Shown piece by piece: positions 46,040 to 56,079 of a DNA stretch of 64,000 nt (positions are counted from its first letter, which is position 1; each line of letters opens with the position of its first letter). The DNA comes from Hydractinia symbiolongicarpus. Lineage: Eukaryota > Cnidaria > Hydrozoa > Anthoathecata > Hydractiniidae. The notes under the pieces were generated by a model. It made no database searches and had not been told where the DNA came from. It worked only from the letters and a program-made list of their open reading frames with translations. A program made the position numbers and the translations under genes. The stretch spans positions 18,612,501-18,676,500 of the forward strand of contig NC_079882.1 in the NCBI RefSeq assembly GCF_029227915.1. Reading direction: 5' to 3'.

Positions 46040-47180
46040 CAAATAAGAAATCAATGTAGAAACTTTAAACGTTAGAGGGTGTGAAGATCATCGTGATATG
46101 GACATACTATGTAATGACATTGGAAGAGACAACTTACAAATACAGTAGATGTCCGTTAATTCGAATGCCGCTTAATTCGAACTTTCCGTTATTTCAAACA
46201 AATTACCAAGACCCTTGAGTTTAGTTTAATAAAGTTTTATATTTTGAGCTGCTTAATTCGAACTCCGCTAATTCGAACATTTCGCTAATTTGAACATTTT
46301 TTTGGTCCCAAGGCTGCATTATGCTCGTTAATTCGACATTTTGTGCATCGATAAATAAAATCTTATGGGAAAATAAAAAAAACGTTCTCATTCTTATTCA
46401 TTTTTATTGCATCAATAGTGGCAAAATTTCTTTCAATTTATAAATTAAATTTGCACTTCCAATAAAATGAAGTTTACAATAAATTCGGAGGCCTTACCCA
46501 TCGCCAAGGAAACAACGGTAAAAGATTTTTATAAAAAGTTGTAGTAAAGTTGTAATAAAGTTATATTAGCATAAAACCTTTAAACGTTTATTAAAATTCT
46601 TGTTCTTCCTGAACTTCCGATAATTCGAACATTCCTTAATTCGAATAAATAATTGAATACCTTGCGTGTTCGAATTAACGGACGTCTACTGTACTTGGTA
46701 TTATTGAAACCCATGTCGTGGGTGAAGAAAAAAAGAAAGATTTGACAGTCAAAATAAACAATCAAGCAAGAAAATATAAATGTTTTACGGCCGTTCTGTG
46801 AAGTGGGATGCATAATGGATGCAGATTTTTAACCATCTTTTAAAACTGTATTAGAAAGAATATGTGTTGCCGATGCTGCAATACCAAACACAAACTACAA
46901 GGTTATAGTTGTGACGCTCCTATGATGAAAGTATCAGAAAGTTTTCCAGCGAAAAGAGAACTGTTTTATGAACAAATTGACTCAATCATCAGCAAAGAAA
47001 AGACAAGTAAAAATTTAGTGATACTGCTAGGAAATTTTAACGCAAAAACAGAAACAGGTTATAATTCGTATAAGGGTATGGGCCAATGCGGAAAAGGTAG
47101 AATGAATACTAATGGTGAACCTCTTCCTGATGTACTGTGCGAAAACGAAATGATTTTTACAAACACTATGTTCCAGCAAA
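46040..47180 (+). pseudogene. non-LTR retrotransposon (LINE) endonuclease remnant, split by a MITE
   Basis: Before the MITE the sequence reads VETLNVRGCEDHRDMDILCN; after it, IIETHVVGEEKKKDLTVKIN. Further on, KNLVILLGNFNAKTETG and GRMNTNGEPLPDVL follow. These are the N-terminal, ETH and GDFNA-like blocks of an apurinic-type endonuclease of LINE ORF2, with D replaced by N in the FNA block. Frame changes and loss of the RT show decay. It ends at a CTCGTCCCCAG element. Confidence 0.7.
46143..46691. mobile_element. pogo-like (Tc1/mariner) MITE, 549 bp
   Basis: The inverted ends CAGTAGATGTCCGTTAATTC and GAATTAACGGACGTCTACTG are flanked by TA on both sides. Pogo/Tigger elements have CAGTA-type ends and TA targets. 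Inside, TAATTCGAAC-like motifs recur many times near both ends, possibly transposase-binding subrepeats. No coding region is present. Confidence 0.8.
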
Positions 47181-47262
47181 CTCGTCCCCAGCGCCTTTTG
47201 TCTCTTTCTTTTTACTGAACGGCGAGACGCTCAGTAAAAAAAAAAAGAGAGACAAATAATGA
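47181..47262. repeat. CTCGTCCCCAG family foldback fragment
   Basis: CTCGTCCCCAGCGCC is followed by TTGTCTCTTTCTTTTTACTG, a short GGCGAG/CTC loop, then its near complement ending AGAGAGACAA. The right outer end is missing. It interrupts the LINE remnant. Confidence 0.55.
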
Positions 47263-47383
47263 ATATTGACCCTAAATTCTCTGACGATATAAACTTTATT
47301 CGCTCATATTATCCCAAAATAAATCAGCTTTTTTTAAAAATCGTTTCAGGGTTTTAAGCCGTGCCTAAGCCGTGAAAGAAATG

Positions 47384-47411
47384 AAATGAAAAAAAAAAAA
47401 AAAAAAAAAAA
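47384..47411 (+). repeat. A-rich homopolymer tract
   Basis: A run of more than 20 A follows GAAATGAAATG. It may be a retroposed poly(A) tail, but no source copy could be identified. Confidence 0.5.
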
Positions 47412-47422
47412 TCGTAAGGCAA

Positions 47423-49019
47423 TTAAAATTTATGAAAGTAGATCTCGTGAAACCACTTTTTACATAATGGGCAGCAAAGCCATTCCTCCGTCTCTTTTTC
47501 AAAGTTGTAAGTAACCAAACAATGACCACACGTGTTATCGTTGATCTCAGCATGGTCTTGATGACCACAAACTTGCGGATCTTCTTCCGATCGATAATAA
47601 TGTGTGTACGCAGGTTTGTCATCTTTTAATAACTTGAAAAACTCGATGAACGGTACATTGTCCTTGTTAACTTTTCTAACAACTTTATGAACCTGAAAAG
47701 ATTCGGGGATTGCTGGAGCACTGGCGACTTCTGCCGGTTCTTCTAACATGTCGTCGATCGGCATGTATAACGATTGCATCGAAGGAACAACTTCATTTGC
47801 AGTGTTCGCAAACTCTTCTGGTGTTTTTACTGCAATCTTTCCAGATTTTACTGCCCGAAAGACTAGATTTTTGATCGTTCCGCCTACTCCGTCCATAGGC
47901 CCTTTCCCATGGTGTGCCTCGTTGTAGTGCCACTCGAGATCGATGGAATGGTCAAGGGTAGAAAGTAACATGAAAACAAATCGAGACCGGAACTGGGTAC
48001 CCATTCCGTCACTACAAATAATGAGTTTCTTAATTGGTTTTACTTTTTCCTTCACCACATTTAACAATTTGTTTATGCATGAAAATGCAGCTATTCTTGA
48101 GTGATCACTTGACTCGCTTGTAATAGTGATGGGGCATTTCATGAATCCTCCTTCCTCTGATACATAGTAGCAACATGCGGTAAATATGCTAAAACAGCTA
48201 TGACCAAAATAGGCACTTTGCGGGTTTGTGGGAAGTTTCACACCTTTGATGTATCTGTTGATACATTTCGCGAGAAGATACGAATTCTCGCAAACTTCAC
48301 AAAGACACTAGCCTTGAGGGATGTTTTGATTGTAGATGAATTGTTTGTGGCTTTTTATAAAATTTTAAAGCAACGAGAAAAACAAAGGCTTCTCAAAACA
48401 ATCAACAAATGTTTCAACTCCTGTTGGTGAACTAGAAACTTCATTTCCGTTCAAAATGTTAAGAAGATCCCACAAGTTCCATAGAAGGTATCTCTTTTGA
48501 CGGTATTGTCGTTGTCCGTCTTTCTTGCCGATATACACGTGGTCTCTTCTTCCAGGGTTTATGTAAGTTAGGTCTGCTCTATCCAAGCTATTACACAACC
48601 ACTGTTTTTCTTCTTCCGTCAGCTCAGTTGGTTTACGTCTAGTTTTCTTTGGGTTCAACGCGATTCAAAGTTGATATTTCTTTGCCAAAGAACCGAGGAT
48701 TTCATTTTTTTTTCCTTGGGCTCCGTGGTAATGCTTTTTCAGCTCTGCTGATACTCCTAGCCTTTGATTGCTTTGTTGAAAAAGATGTTGACAGTGTAGC
48801 GGAATCGTTGTTAGTAGACGTAGACGTAGCAGGCGCTTCTGGTGTAACAGTGGGTGTTTCTGAAATAGCAGCGGAATTGTTAACGAAGGCAGCATATTTC
48901 TTTCTCAATCTGGCGACTTGTTTTCTTTCTCGTTCTTCTTTCTTATTAACTTTGTACAGGTCTGGATTTTGCAATCTTATTTTTAACCGTTTAGCTCTCT
49001 TTCGTTCGGCGTCATTCAT
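47423..49019 (-). pseudogene. broken transposase-like gene with PHD-like finger
   Basis: Pieces in order on the minus strand are these. First is a basic N-terminus (48702-49019; MNDAERKRAKRLKIRLQNP). Next is a middle part (48365-48658; RKPTELTEEEKQWL, RQYRQKRYLLW). Last is a C-terminal frame of 272 codons (47423-48241) with CSDGMGTQFRSRFVF, EAHHGKGPMDGVGGTIKNL and a C-x2-C...C-P-x-C-x2-W-F-H finger. The SDG..QF and HGKGPxDGxGG blocks recur in a transposon-borne protein family common in cnidarians; that they supply catalytic aspartates is inferred. Frame breaks lie near 48240-48365 and 48660-48700, and part of the middle seems deleted. The last PHD cysteine reads Y (WFHEIYF). Confidence 0.55.
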
Positions 49020-49039
49020 CCGTTAATTCTCGCATTATC

Positions 49040-50215
49040 TCCCGTTATCTCTTACAATAATCTTTATTCGTTTTCTTCTTTGGAGATGCAGACATACCTA
49101 AAAGGCATAAATGGATATATCTAAGTGACAACGATTAAATTTGTTGAAAGGAAACTGAGGGATAAAAATATTAAAAACTATGTGATTTCTTACTTTGATT
49201 TCAAACTAAAATGTGCTTCGATTATACAATACTTTACACAATGTGTCTACAATCTTGTCTTGACTGGCGCCAAAGTGAATACACATTCGATAAAATAAAC
49301 ATTGTAATTCGGCAAAATATTCGTTCCAATTTCACTGCAGTGACTTCAATTGTTTGTTGTGATAAGTCCAATAACGAGCCTTCATTAACTTTATCTTAGA
49401 GACAACGAATAACTTTGTCGGACGGACATTTCTTATTTTATTGAATCATCTTGCTTTAAAAGCAAAAGCAAAAATACTCTAAATCAAAGCGAAACGGTAA
49501 AAGTTACCTTTAATTAAATTTAATTACTGGTTTTTAGAGTTTTCATTTAATCGACACTTCCATAAATGTCACTTCGGCAATGTATAAAAATTTCAAAATA
49601 AATTTGTCGAACAGACAAAAAAAAAAACACGTTTTATATTGAAAAATCAAACTATTGACTATTTTAATGACCGCGCATAATAGCCCATTATTTTCTTCGA
49701 TGGTGTGGCAAAAATGTACTCGTTTGAATCATGTCCAGACTATAAAAAAGAACTAAAGGTGTTTAAAAATCTGTTGGATGGACAATTCTTAGAAAAACCG
49801 GACTGTAAATTAGATTGAGATAGTGGTTCCGCTAAAATTGGCGTTTGAAATTATTTTTTGTACATCAAATAACGATTTTTCACTATAATGTTTCCCGATA
49901 GAAGATATCAGAAAAATGTATATGGCAAAAGAAAATGTCCGTCCCGCAGATATTGTAAAAAAATCCCTAGCTTTATGATCAATTTTCAAAATAATTTTGA
50001 ATTTATTACTATCAACTGTTAATATTTTTAGTTTCTTTAATATTCATATATTAAATATTTTAATGATTTAAGTGAAGTTAAAAGATTCATTTTTTTTACC
50101 AAGCATGACTTAATTCAAAACAAACCCATGTTCGTTTTCAATAGTGAACTCTGAAAAATACTGGATATTAAATGGCGAAAAACGATGACAAATGAAAAAA
50201 TTTACGAAATAACAT
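49040..50215. other. intergenic DNA, no gene seen
   Basis: AT-rich sequence with only short open frames; no repeat family or domain recognised. Confidence 0.45.
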
Positions 50216-50219
50216 CACA

Positions 50220-50515
50220 ACGTAAATGGAGTGAAATAGTCAGGAAACGTGCTTTAAATTAGTTAGGACATTTATTACTTATTATTTGGAGAACTAACAC
50301 CTGCTAGAAGAGCACTTGAAGAATTTATTAAACCCCTAAAAAAGCCAGTTGGAAGGCCGAAAGATACGTGGTTGAATATGATAACAAATGAATGAATGAT
50401 AATGAACTTAATATAAACTATAAAAATAATGACGTAATGATAAAAGATCTTGAAATACTATGTGCGGACAGAATAAAGTGGAGAAGTATTGCAAGGAACA
50501 TTAAGTTGTAAAATT
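50220..50515 (+). pseudogene. LINE ORF2 C-terminal tail fragment
   Basis: In mixed frames the sequence reads a LGHLL-like block, then PARRALEEFIKP and PVGRPKDTWLNM, followed by CADRIKWRSIARN. The WFGHLxR...GRPxxTW...A.DRxxWR order is typical of the C-terminal end of LINE ORF2 proteins. Stops and frameshifts are present. Confidence 0.6.
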
Positions 50516-50782
50516 TATAACGAATATGATATGATGACAATCGGATAAGTAATTTTTTAAATATACTTTCCTTACAAATTGGTTTTAGCTAAGGCTTAGT
50601 AAAGGGAGCCTCTACAATGTAAGAAACAAAAATTGTTAAGCAACATGTGATGAACACATTTTCATTATTTTATGCTACTGAAACTATTGAACAAAGAAAG
50701 TAAAGATTTATGAATAAAGATAAAGCCACCATATTGCGCTTTCGATTTTTGATATTGAATGTTTCCAGTCTGTATATCTATA

Positions 50783-50898
50783 TTATAATGCCCGTATACG
50801 TCTGTCCGTCCGTCCGTCCGTCCGTCCGTCTGTCACGCAAAATGGTAGCTTAGCTGCGACGGGCAAACCCGCGGATTTTTCCACGGGCTAACGACTAG
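50783..50898 (+). mobile_element. Helitron-like non-autonomous element, copy B
   Basis: The head CCCGTATACGTCTGTCCGTC runs into a (GTCC)n microsatellite. The tail has the CCCGCGG/CCACGGG hairpin around ATTTTT and ends CTAACGACTAG, followed by T. The 5' limit is uncertain. Confidence 0.5.
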
Positions 50899-50899
50899 T

Positions 50900-52080
50900 T
50901 TATTTAAATTTAGCGCCATCTCAGCATAGCAAACTTCATCGTTGGAAGCGCAACGTCGAATATCAACAAAGCGAGACTGAATAATTACGATATCCGATTT
51001 TATCCGATTTGCTGAATGTCTGTTCAATCATGCTTCATTGGAAGGAAATAATATGTCCAAATTTTCATTCAAAGTTTTGAACTTTCTTTTTAATCCGAAC
51101 CGGATGGTTTTCATCGAAGTTTAAGTGTTAAAATCCCCATTTTGTTTACAAAACCTCGACGTAAAATTCACCAAAATATTGTTTAAACTTTCTTTCTCAT
51201 TAACATCATAATCAATATTTTTCTCCTTGTAGTACCGTACGAACACATTCCATGCCACTATTGTAGCCTATTTGTATTGGCTAACACAATTCTCTCTAAC
51301 TCATCATTATCTAAAGTGGCGAACTTCTCCATATTTTATTTTGTTTTTGTCTTTTTCGTTGTTCTTGTTTCATCACTATATAATATAGTTTTAGGGTGAA
51401 CAAATAATAACTTGATTCGAAAATTTTTTTTCTAAAGTCAAGCGTCAAGATTCCGGATTTTGAATATTTGAAATCTTGAATAATTTGAGAAGGAAAAAAG
51501 ATTTTTAAAAAATTCAAAAAAAATTGATAAACAACTTTTTGTTCTCCACAACATATAAAAAAAAAATTTTTGAGGCACGAATCCCTTTAAAAAACATAAA
51601 CAACCAAAAGACATCGTCTTCGCCATGTGCATGTGAAGAACGAGACTCTAAAGTTGCTTTTACTAGCTGCAGAAATTGTAACAGCGAGACAAACTCATTA
51701 ATTATTTATAGAACCAATGTAAGCGCTAGCGGCTTTAACATAGGCAAAAAACCCTGGGGATGAGGATGTGATATGTTAGGTTAAAAAAACAAAATAATAA
51801 TGAGAAAAAGTTTATGAAAATAATTATCATTAATAAAACATCGCCAATGTAAAACATTAATCTATAAAAAAATCAGGGAATCGGGTCTCGGTATCAGGGT
51901 ATTTGGTCTCGGGTATCACATAGGGTATCCGGGTCCCAATTTTCTCATATGCCCTTGTTTCTTATTGTTCTAAAACATTCGCGAGTTATTTTCAGCTCTC
52001 CATTTGATTGCTTATCTTATGTGTACTACTATAGAGAAAAATAAAAGATGGAGGGCGATAGAATACATCCTTTGTTTGAT
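50900..52080. other. intergenic DNA with a GGGTATC-rich patch
   Basis: No gene seen. A CCCTGGGGATGAGG fragment of the CTCGTCCCCAGG family lies near 51743-51765. Near 51890-51935 TCTCGG/GGTATC words repeat. A segment at about 51949-52010 is a direct match to 53145-53210. Confidence 0.4.
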
Positions 52081-53143
52081 GGCATATCGGAAAAGTGGGA
52101 TGCGGGATGCGGGATGACCTATCGGGGATGCAGGATGCAAAAAAATCATCGAAATAAAATACTGACCATGCCGTTACCGAACATCGCGTAGACATTAAAA
52201 TAAACTACGCCGGAATTTTTCTAAAAAGAATGCAACCGTTAGAAATGCATGACTTGATTTTTTTTCGCTTGGTGAACTTAATGTGATGAGAAACGATTTG
52301 TTTGACATGACATTGAATTTTTATGTATCCTTTGGCGAGGTTGAGATATCAAGCAACAAATGAATGCCTCCGATCTAAAAAAGTAGTCGTTTCGAGCAAT
52401 ACACTCCTGAAAATAGATTGAAATAGTTGATATTGCAGAAACCAGTCTATGTGTGAGTGTTTATTTCATTGAGTAAGAAAAACAAAATTTTCGTGAATAC
52501 GAATTGCCCTTTTTCTTTTTAATAAGAACCAGGAGTAGAAAACAGGTTTTCGCAGGTTATAGAGCATAGAAGAGTAGACGCAACTCTGTCTCGTTTTCTC
52601 GTATCTAAACACAGCTATCCGCGCTACAAATTACGGTCTACCGACCGAAATGATCAGGAAAATTAATTTCTGTTTCGTTATAATTAGTTCGGATTCCTAT
52701 TGGTGTTATTGGTTGACTTCCCATCAAACGACCAAGTAAACAAAAGGAAATATAGAAAATAATTTTCGTGAGGAATAAATTTCTCGCAAAATTAGGTTTT
52801 TGCGATATTTTTTAAAGCTTTCAAATCCTTTCAAAGGGGCAGAAATTAATCTTTGGTTATTATTTGTACTAATTGACCAGCAAAAAGTAAGCAAAGTCGC
52901 CTTTCCCTATCTTTTGGGTTTTTCATAATTTACATTTTTTTTGAATTTGTTAAAATTCTGTTATTTTTAGTTATACTTTGTTAAGTCTCTTAAAAATAAA
53001 CGAAAATGTATTTATTATCGGACGACAAAAAAATAACTTTGGCTCGGTCATTATTTTATTTCGAAGATTTTTTAGCATCCCGCATCTTGCATCCCGTGTC
53101 CTGGTCAGCATCCCGCATCCCGAATCCCACTTTTCCGATATGC
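52081..53143. mobile_element. 1.06-kb element with 35-bp GGGATGC-type inverted ends
   Basis: The left end starts GGCATATCGGAAAAGTGGGA and continues into GGGATGC repeats. The right end is its reverse complement over 35 bp with one mismatch. Further TGCGGGATGC-like words extend inward on both sides. No open frame of note lies inside. Flanking segments (about 51949-52010 and 53145-53210) are direct repeats, so the true boundaries may lie further out. Confidence 0.6.
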
Positions 53144-53385
53144 CTTTGTTTGCCCTTGATAACTTTTTTATTTTGAATTTGTTTTAACTCTCCATCTGAT
53201 TGACTTGCATGTAATTTTATAAAGGAACTATATATATGAACGAAATATAAGTGCCAAAGAAACTGTCAAATATCTCAAGTAGATATTCGATATCGGCTAT
53301 ATCTGCCGAGATATTCGACTCTCGGCTAACGACTGCACAAATATCCAAAAATATTCTGTCAGACGCTCCCGCCTGAGGTGCAAGT

Positions 53386-53693
53386 TATTTATTTGTTACT
53401 ATAATAGTTGCCGTAGTAGGTTTTAGGATTTCGAAATCTAAAATTTTTTTCTCATGCTTAAAATTTATTTAATGGTTGCCACAAAATAATTTTTGTTCGC
53501 CTTTTCCTTAAGACAATTGTGGGGATACAAAAAAAATCCAGAAATTAATACACCTCTCCCCTACATTAAAGGAGAGGCGAACAAGAAAGTATTTTGTGGC
53601 AGCCAGAAAATAAATTTTTAGCAAGGGAAAAATATATATAGATTTCTAAATCCTAAAATCTGCTAAGATAACTACTATAATACCAAATAAAAA
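53386..53693. repeat. long imperfect hairpin (about 115-bp arms)
   Basis: The left arm (53386-53502) and right arm (53577-53693) are inverted matches sharing TTTTAGGATTT, TGCCACAAAATA and TTGTTCGCC words, around a loop of about 75 nt. It is typical of a foldback MITE; target duplications are unclear. Confidence 0.65.
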
Positions 53694-53699
53694 ACTATA

Positions 53700-56079
53700 T
53701 TTCACGACTAACTACCTATATATCTTTCTAACAACATTTGTACAGAAATTCCATGGCTGTATGGGGTGAAAATAAGTAGGTTTTGAATGCACTTTTTAGT
53801 AAACATCAAAAATAACATCTTTGAGATAACCAAGAATATTTTACGTACTATAGTAGTAACAGCTTTTTATAACCTTCGTTTAAACTTCTTTGAAATAAAG
53901 AAATATCATAACCAACAACAATATGTTTTGAGTCCCTTTTCCACAACATACTACCGACTTCGAACGATAAAGTTTGTTATCATGAGATGACGCCAAATTT
54001 GAATAAATATACAGACCGGAAACCTTCAATAACAAATCGAACGTGCAATATGGTGGCTTCATCTTTCTTCCTTGTTCTTTTACTTCCTTTATCTTTACCC
54101 GCTATTTTATTGGCAAGTTAAGTAGTACAAAATAATAGAAATATGTGCTTTACATGTTGTTCAACATTTTTGCTATTTTGAGCTTCAAATCACATTGTGT
54201 ACATTGACCCCGTGACAATCACAATAAAGAAATATATTCCATTGTTTTTTAACTTAGCCACCCGTTTAACAAATGCGTAAAAATACTCAATTATAAATAA
54301 TTCAGCACTCACAAAAATGTAAACAAAATATGTATGGTTTATAGTTGTAGTTTATGGAGCAGGCGAACAAGTCAATCAGTCTGGTCTTTAAAATCAACAC
54401 TTTTCATAAACTTTTTCAGAAACAATAAAAATTACAAAACATACGTTCTTTATTCAATATTTTTATTCAATACAATCCCTCGTTTGTACAAAGTTGATAA
54501 AGTGGAGTTCCACTTCTAATTAAACGAAATTATAAAGTACAAAAAATATAGTAATTGCCCAACTTCGTCTCCGGCCTTATAAATCGAAGAAACTCTCCTG
54601 GGAACGCGGTGGGCACGTTCGTCTCTGTAATAACAGCGGTAGTGGCTAGAGCTTTTACAATTTGTCAATTTAAGAAACGTGAGAAAGTTTTACACGATTG
54701 TTTAAAAAGCAAGTGATTTGAACAAGAAGTGGTGTTTTCTTTAGCAATAAGGGAGCACAAGTTAAATAGCAAAGCATTTAGAAAATTATACAATAATAAT
54801 AATCTTATCGTAGATTACAAGTGAAAAAGAATTTTTTTTTTACAGTATTTCGTCTCCCAGGGTTATTACTAGGATGCCGTTTCCTGTATAAAAAAACGTA
54901 TTGAACAACGAAACTGAAATACCAAGCAGAAACAACGTAATTACATCAAGCTCGGTACGATCAACCTAAGATGTCAATTGATAATTCCTCATATAGTAGG
55001 TGAAACAGGGTAAACGTTTTTCGAACTTTCATCGCCCACTGTAGTGAATTTAGTTTATAATTCCTTATATGGAAGGTGGAATACAATCAAAACAGTTCAT
55101 AACAGGAAAGGGATTTAAAACATGTGCAAACACGTAATTTAAAACATTTATTAATAACTATTTTGTTTTCATTTACGAAACAACAATGTATTTTGAAACC
55201 AACTAAGTGATTCACCAGTTTCGTAACTGAAATTTCCTCGAGTCTGTTTCTGACCAAAATCACTGAGTGACGTCAGTGAAAAAAATTACGTTGATTAGTT
55301 TCCAATTTGGGAATGAAAAAATTGTATGTTCCTTGGCCTTATTTTCATTTAGCTGGCTATCCTCGAATATTACACATCCTTTCAATAAAATGCGAAACAA
55401 GATTTTTTGTAAACTACATGAGGGTATTCACAACGCGTCTTATAATTTTTTTAAAACACAGAGACGCTTGACAGTGTTAAGTGAGTCGAAAACCGTGTAA
55501 ACTTGTGTAAAAAAAGCATTTAAAAATAAATAGGAAAATCCTAAAGTTGGAAGGATGTACTTAAATAAATATTTACATAATAAAAGAAAAAATAATATAA
55601 ACAAGAAACAAATAAAAAAAATACTTCAGTAAAATCAAAGATGAAAAACGAATTCTCCTAGGTAAAATAACAGGGTTCTCACTCTTTCTTAAAAACAAAT
55701 TAGGAAATTTGAGGAGAAAACTTGCACTTGTAAAAATGAAGGAACACACAGACTGGCATCTCAATATGTTCTTACTAAGAAATACTACTTCAAGTACAAA
55801 CACAACAATAAAAAGTAATGTTTGCAGGCCACAGCAACCACAAATTGTGGTGATTCAAAATAAATAATATAAAAACTAGCATATATAAAAAATAACCAAA
55901 TGTCAATTTCTTTTTGAGATTTTAAAGAAAACCTAAATTTCAAAAGAAATCGAGACACTTAGGAGAATTGAGGAATCCTGAAATAAGTAATGTTTTGTTA
56001 ACACAGCTGCAAACCCCGGAAGAAATATTTATCGCTGAATAAGAATAGAATATTTCCGAAAAGAAGAAAAATCTGAATA
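53700..56079. other. intergenic DNA and likely 3' UTR of the membrane CAP gene
   Basis: No gene seen. Sequence just below 56080 should be the 3' UTR of the minus-strand gene, but no clear polyadenylation signal was identified. CGTCTCC/CCCAGGG words near 54566 and 54850 may be very old CTCGTCCCCAGG relics. Confidence 0.4.
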
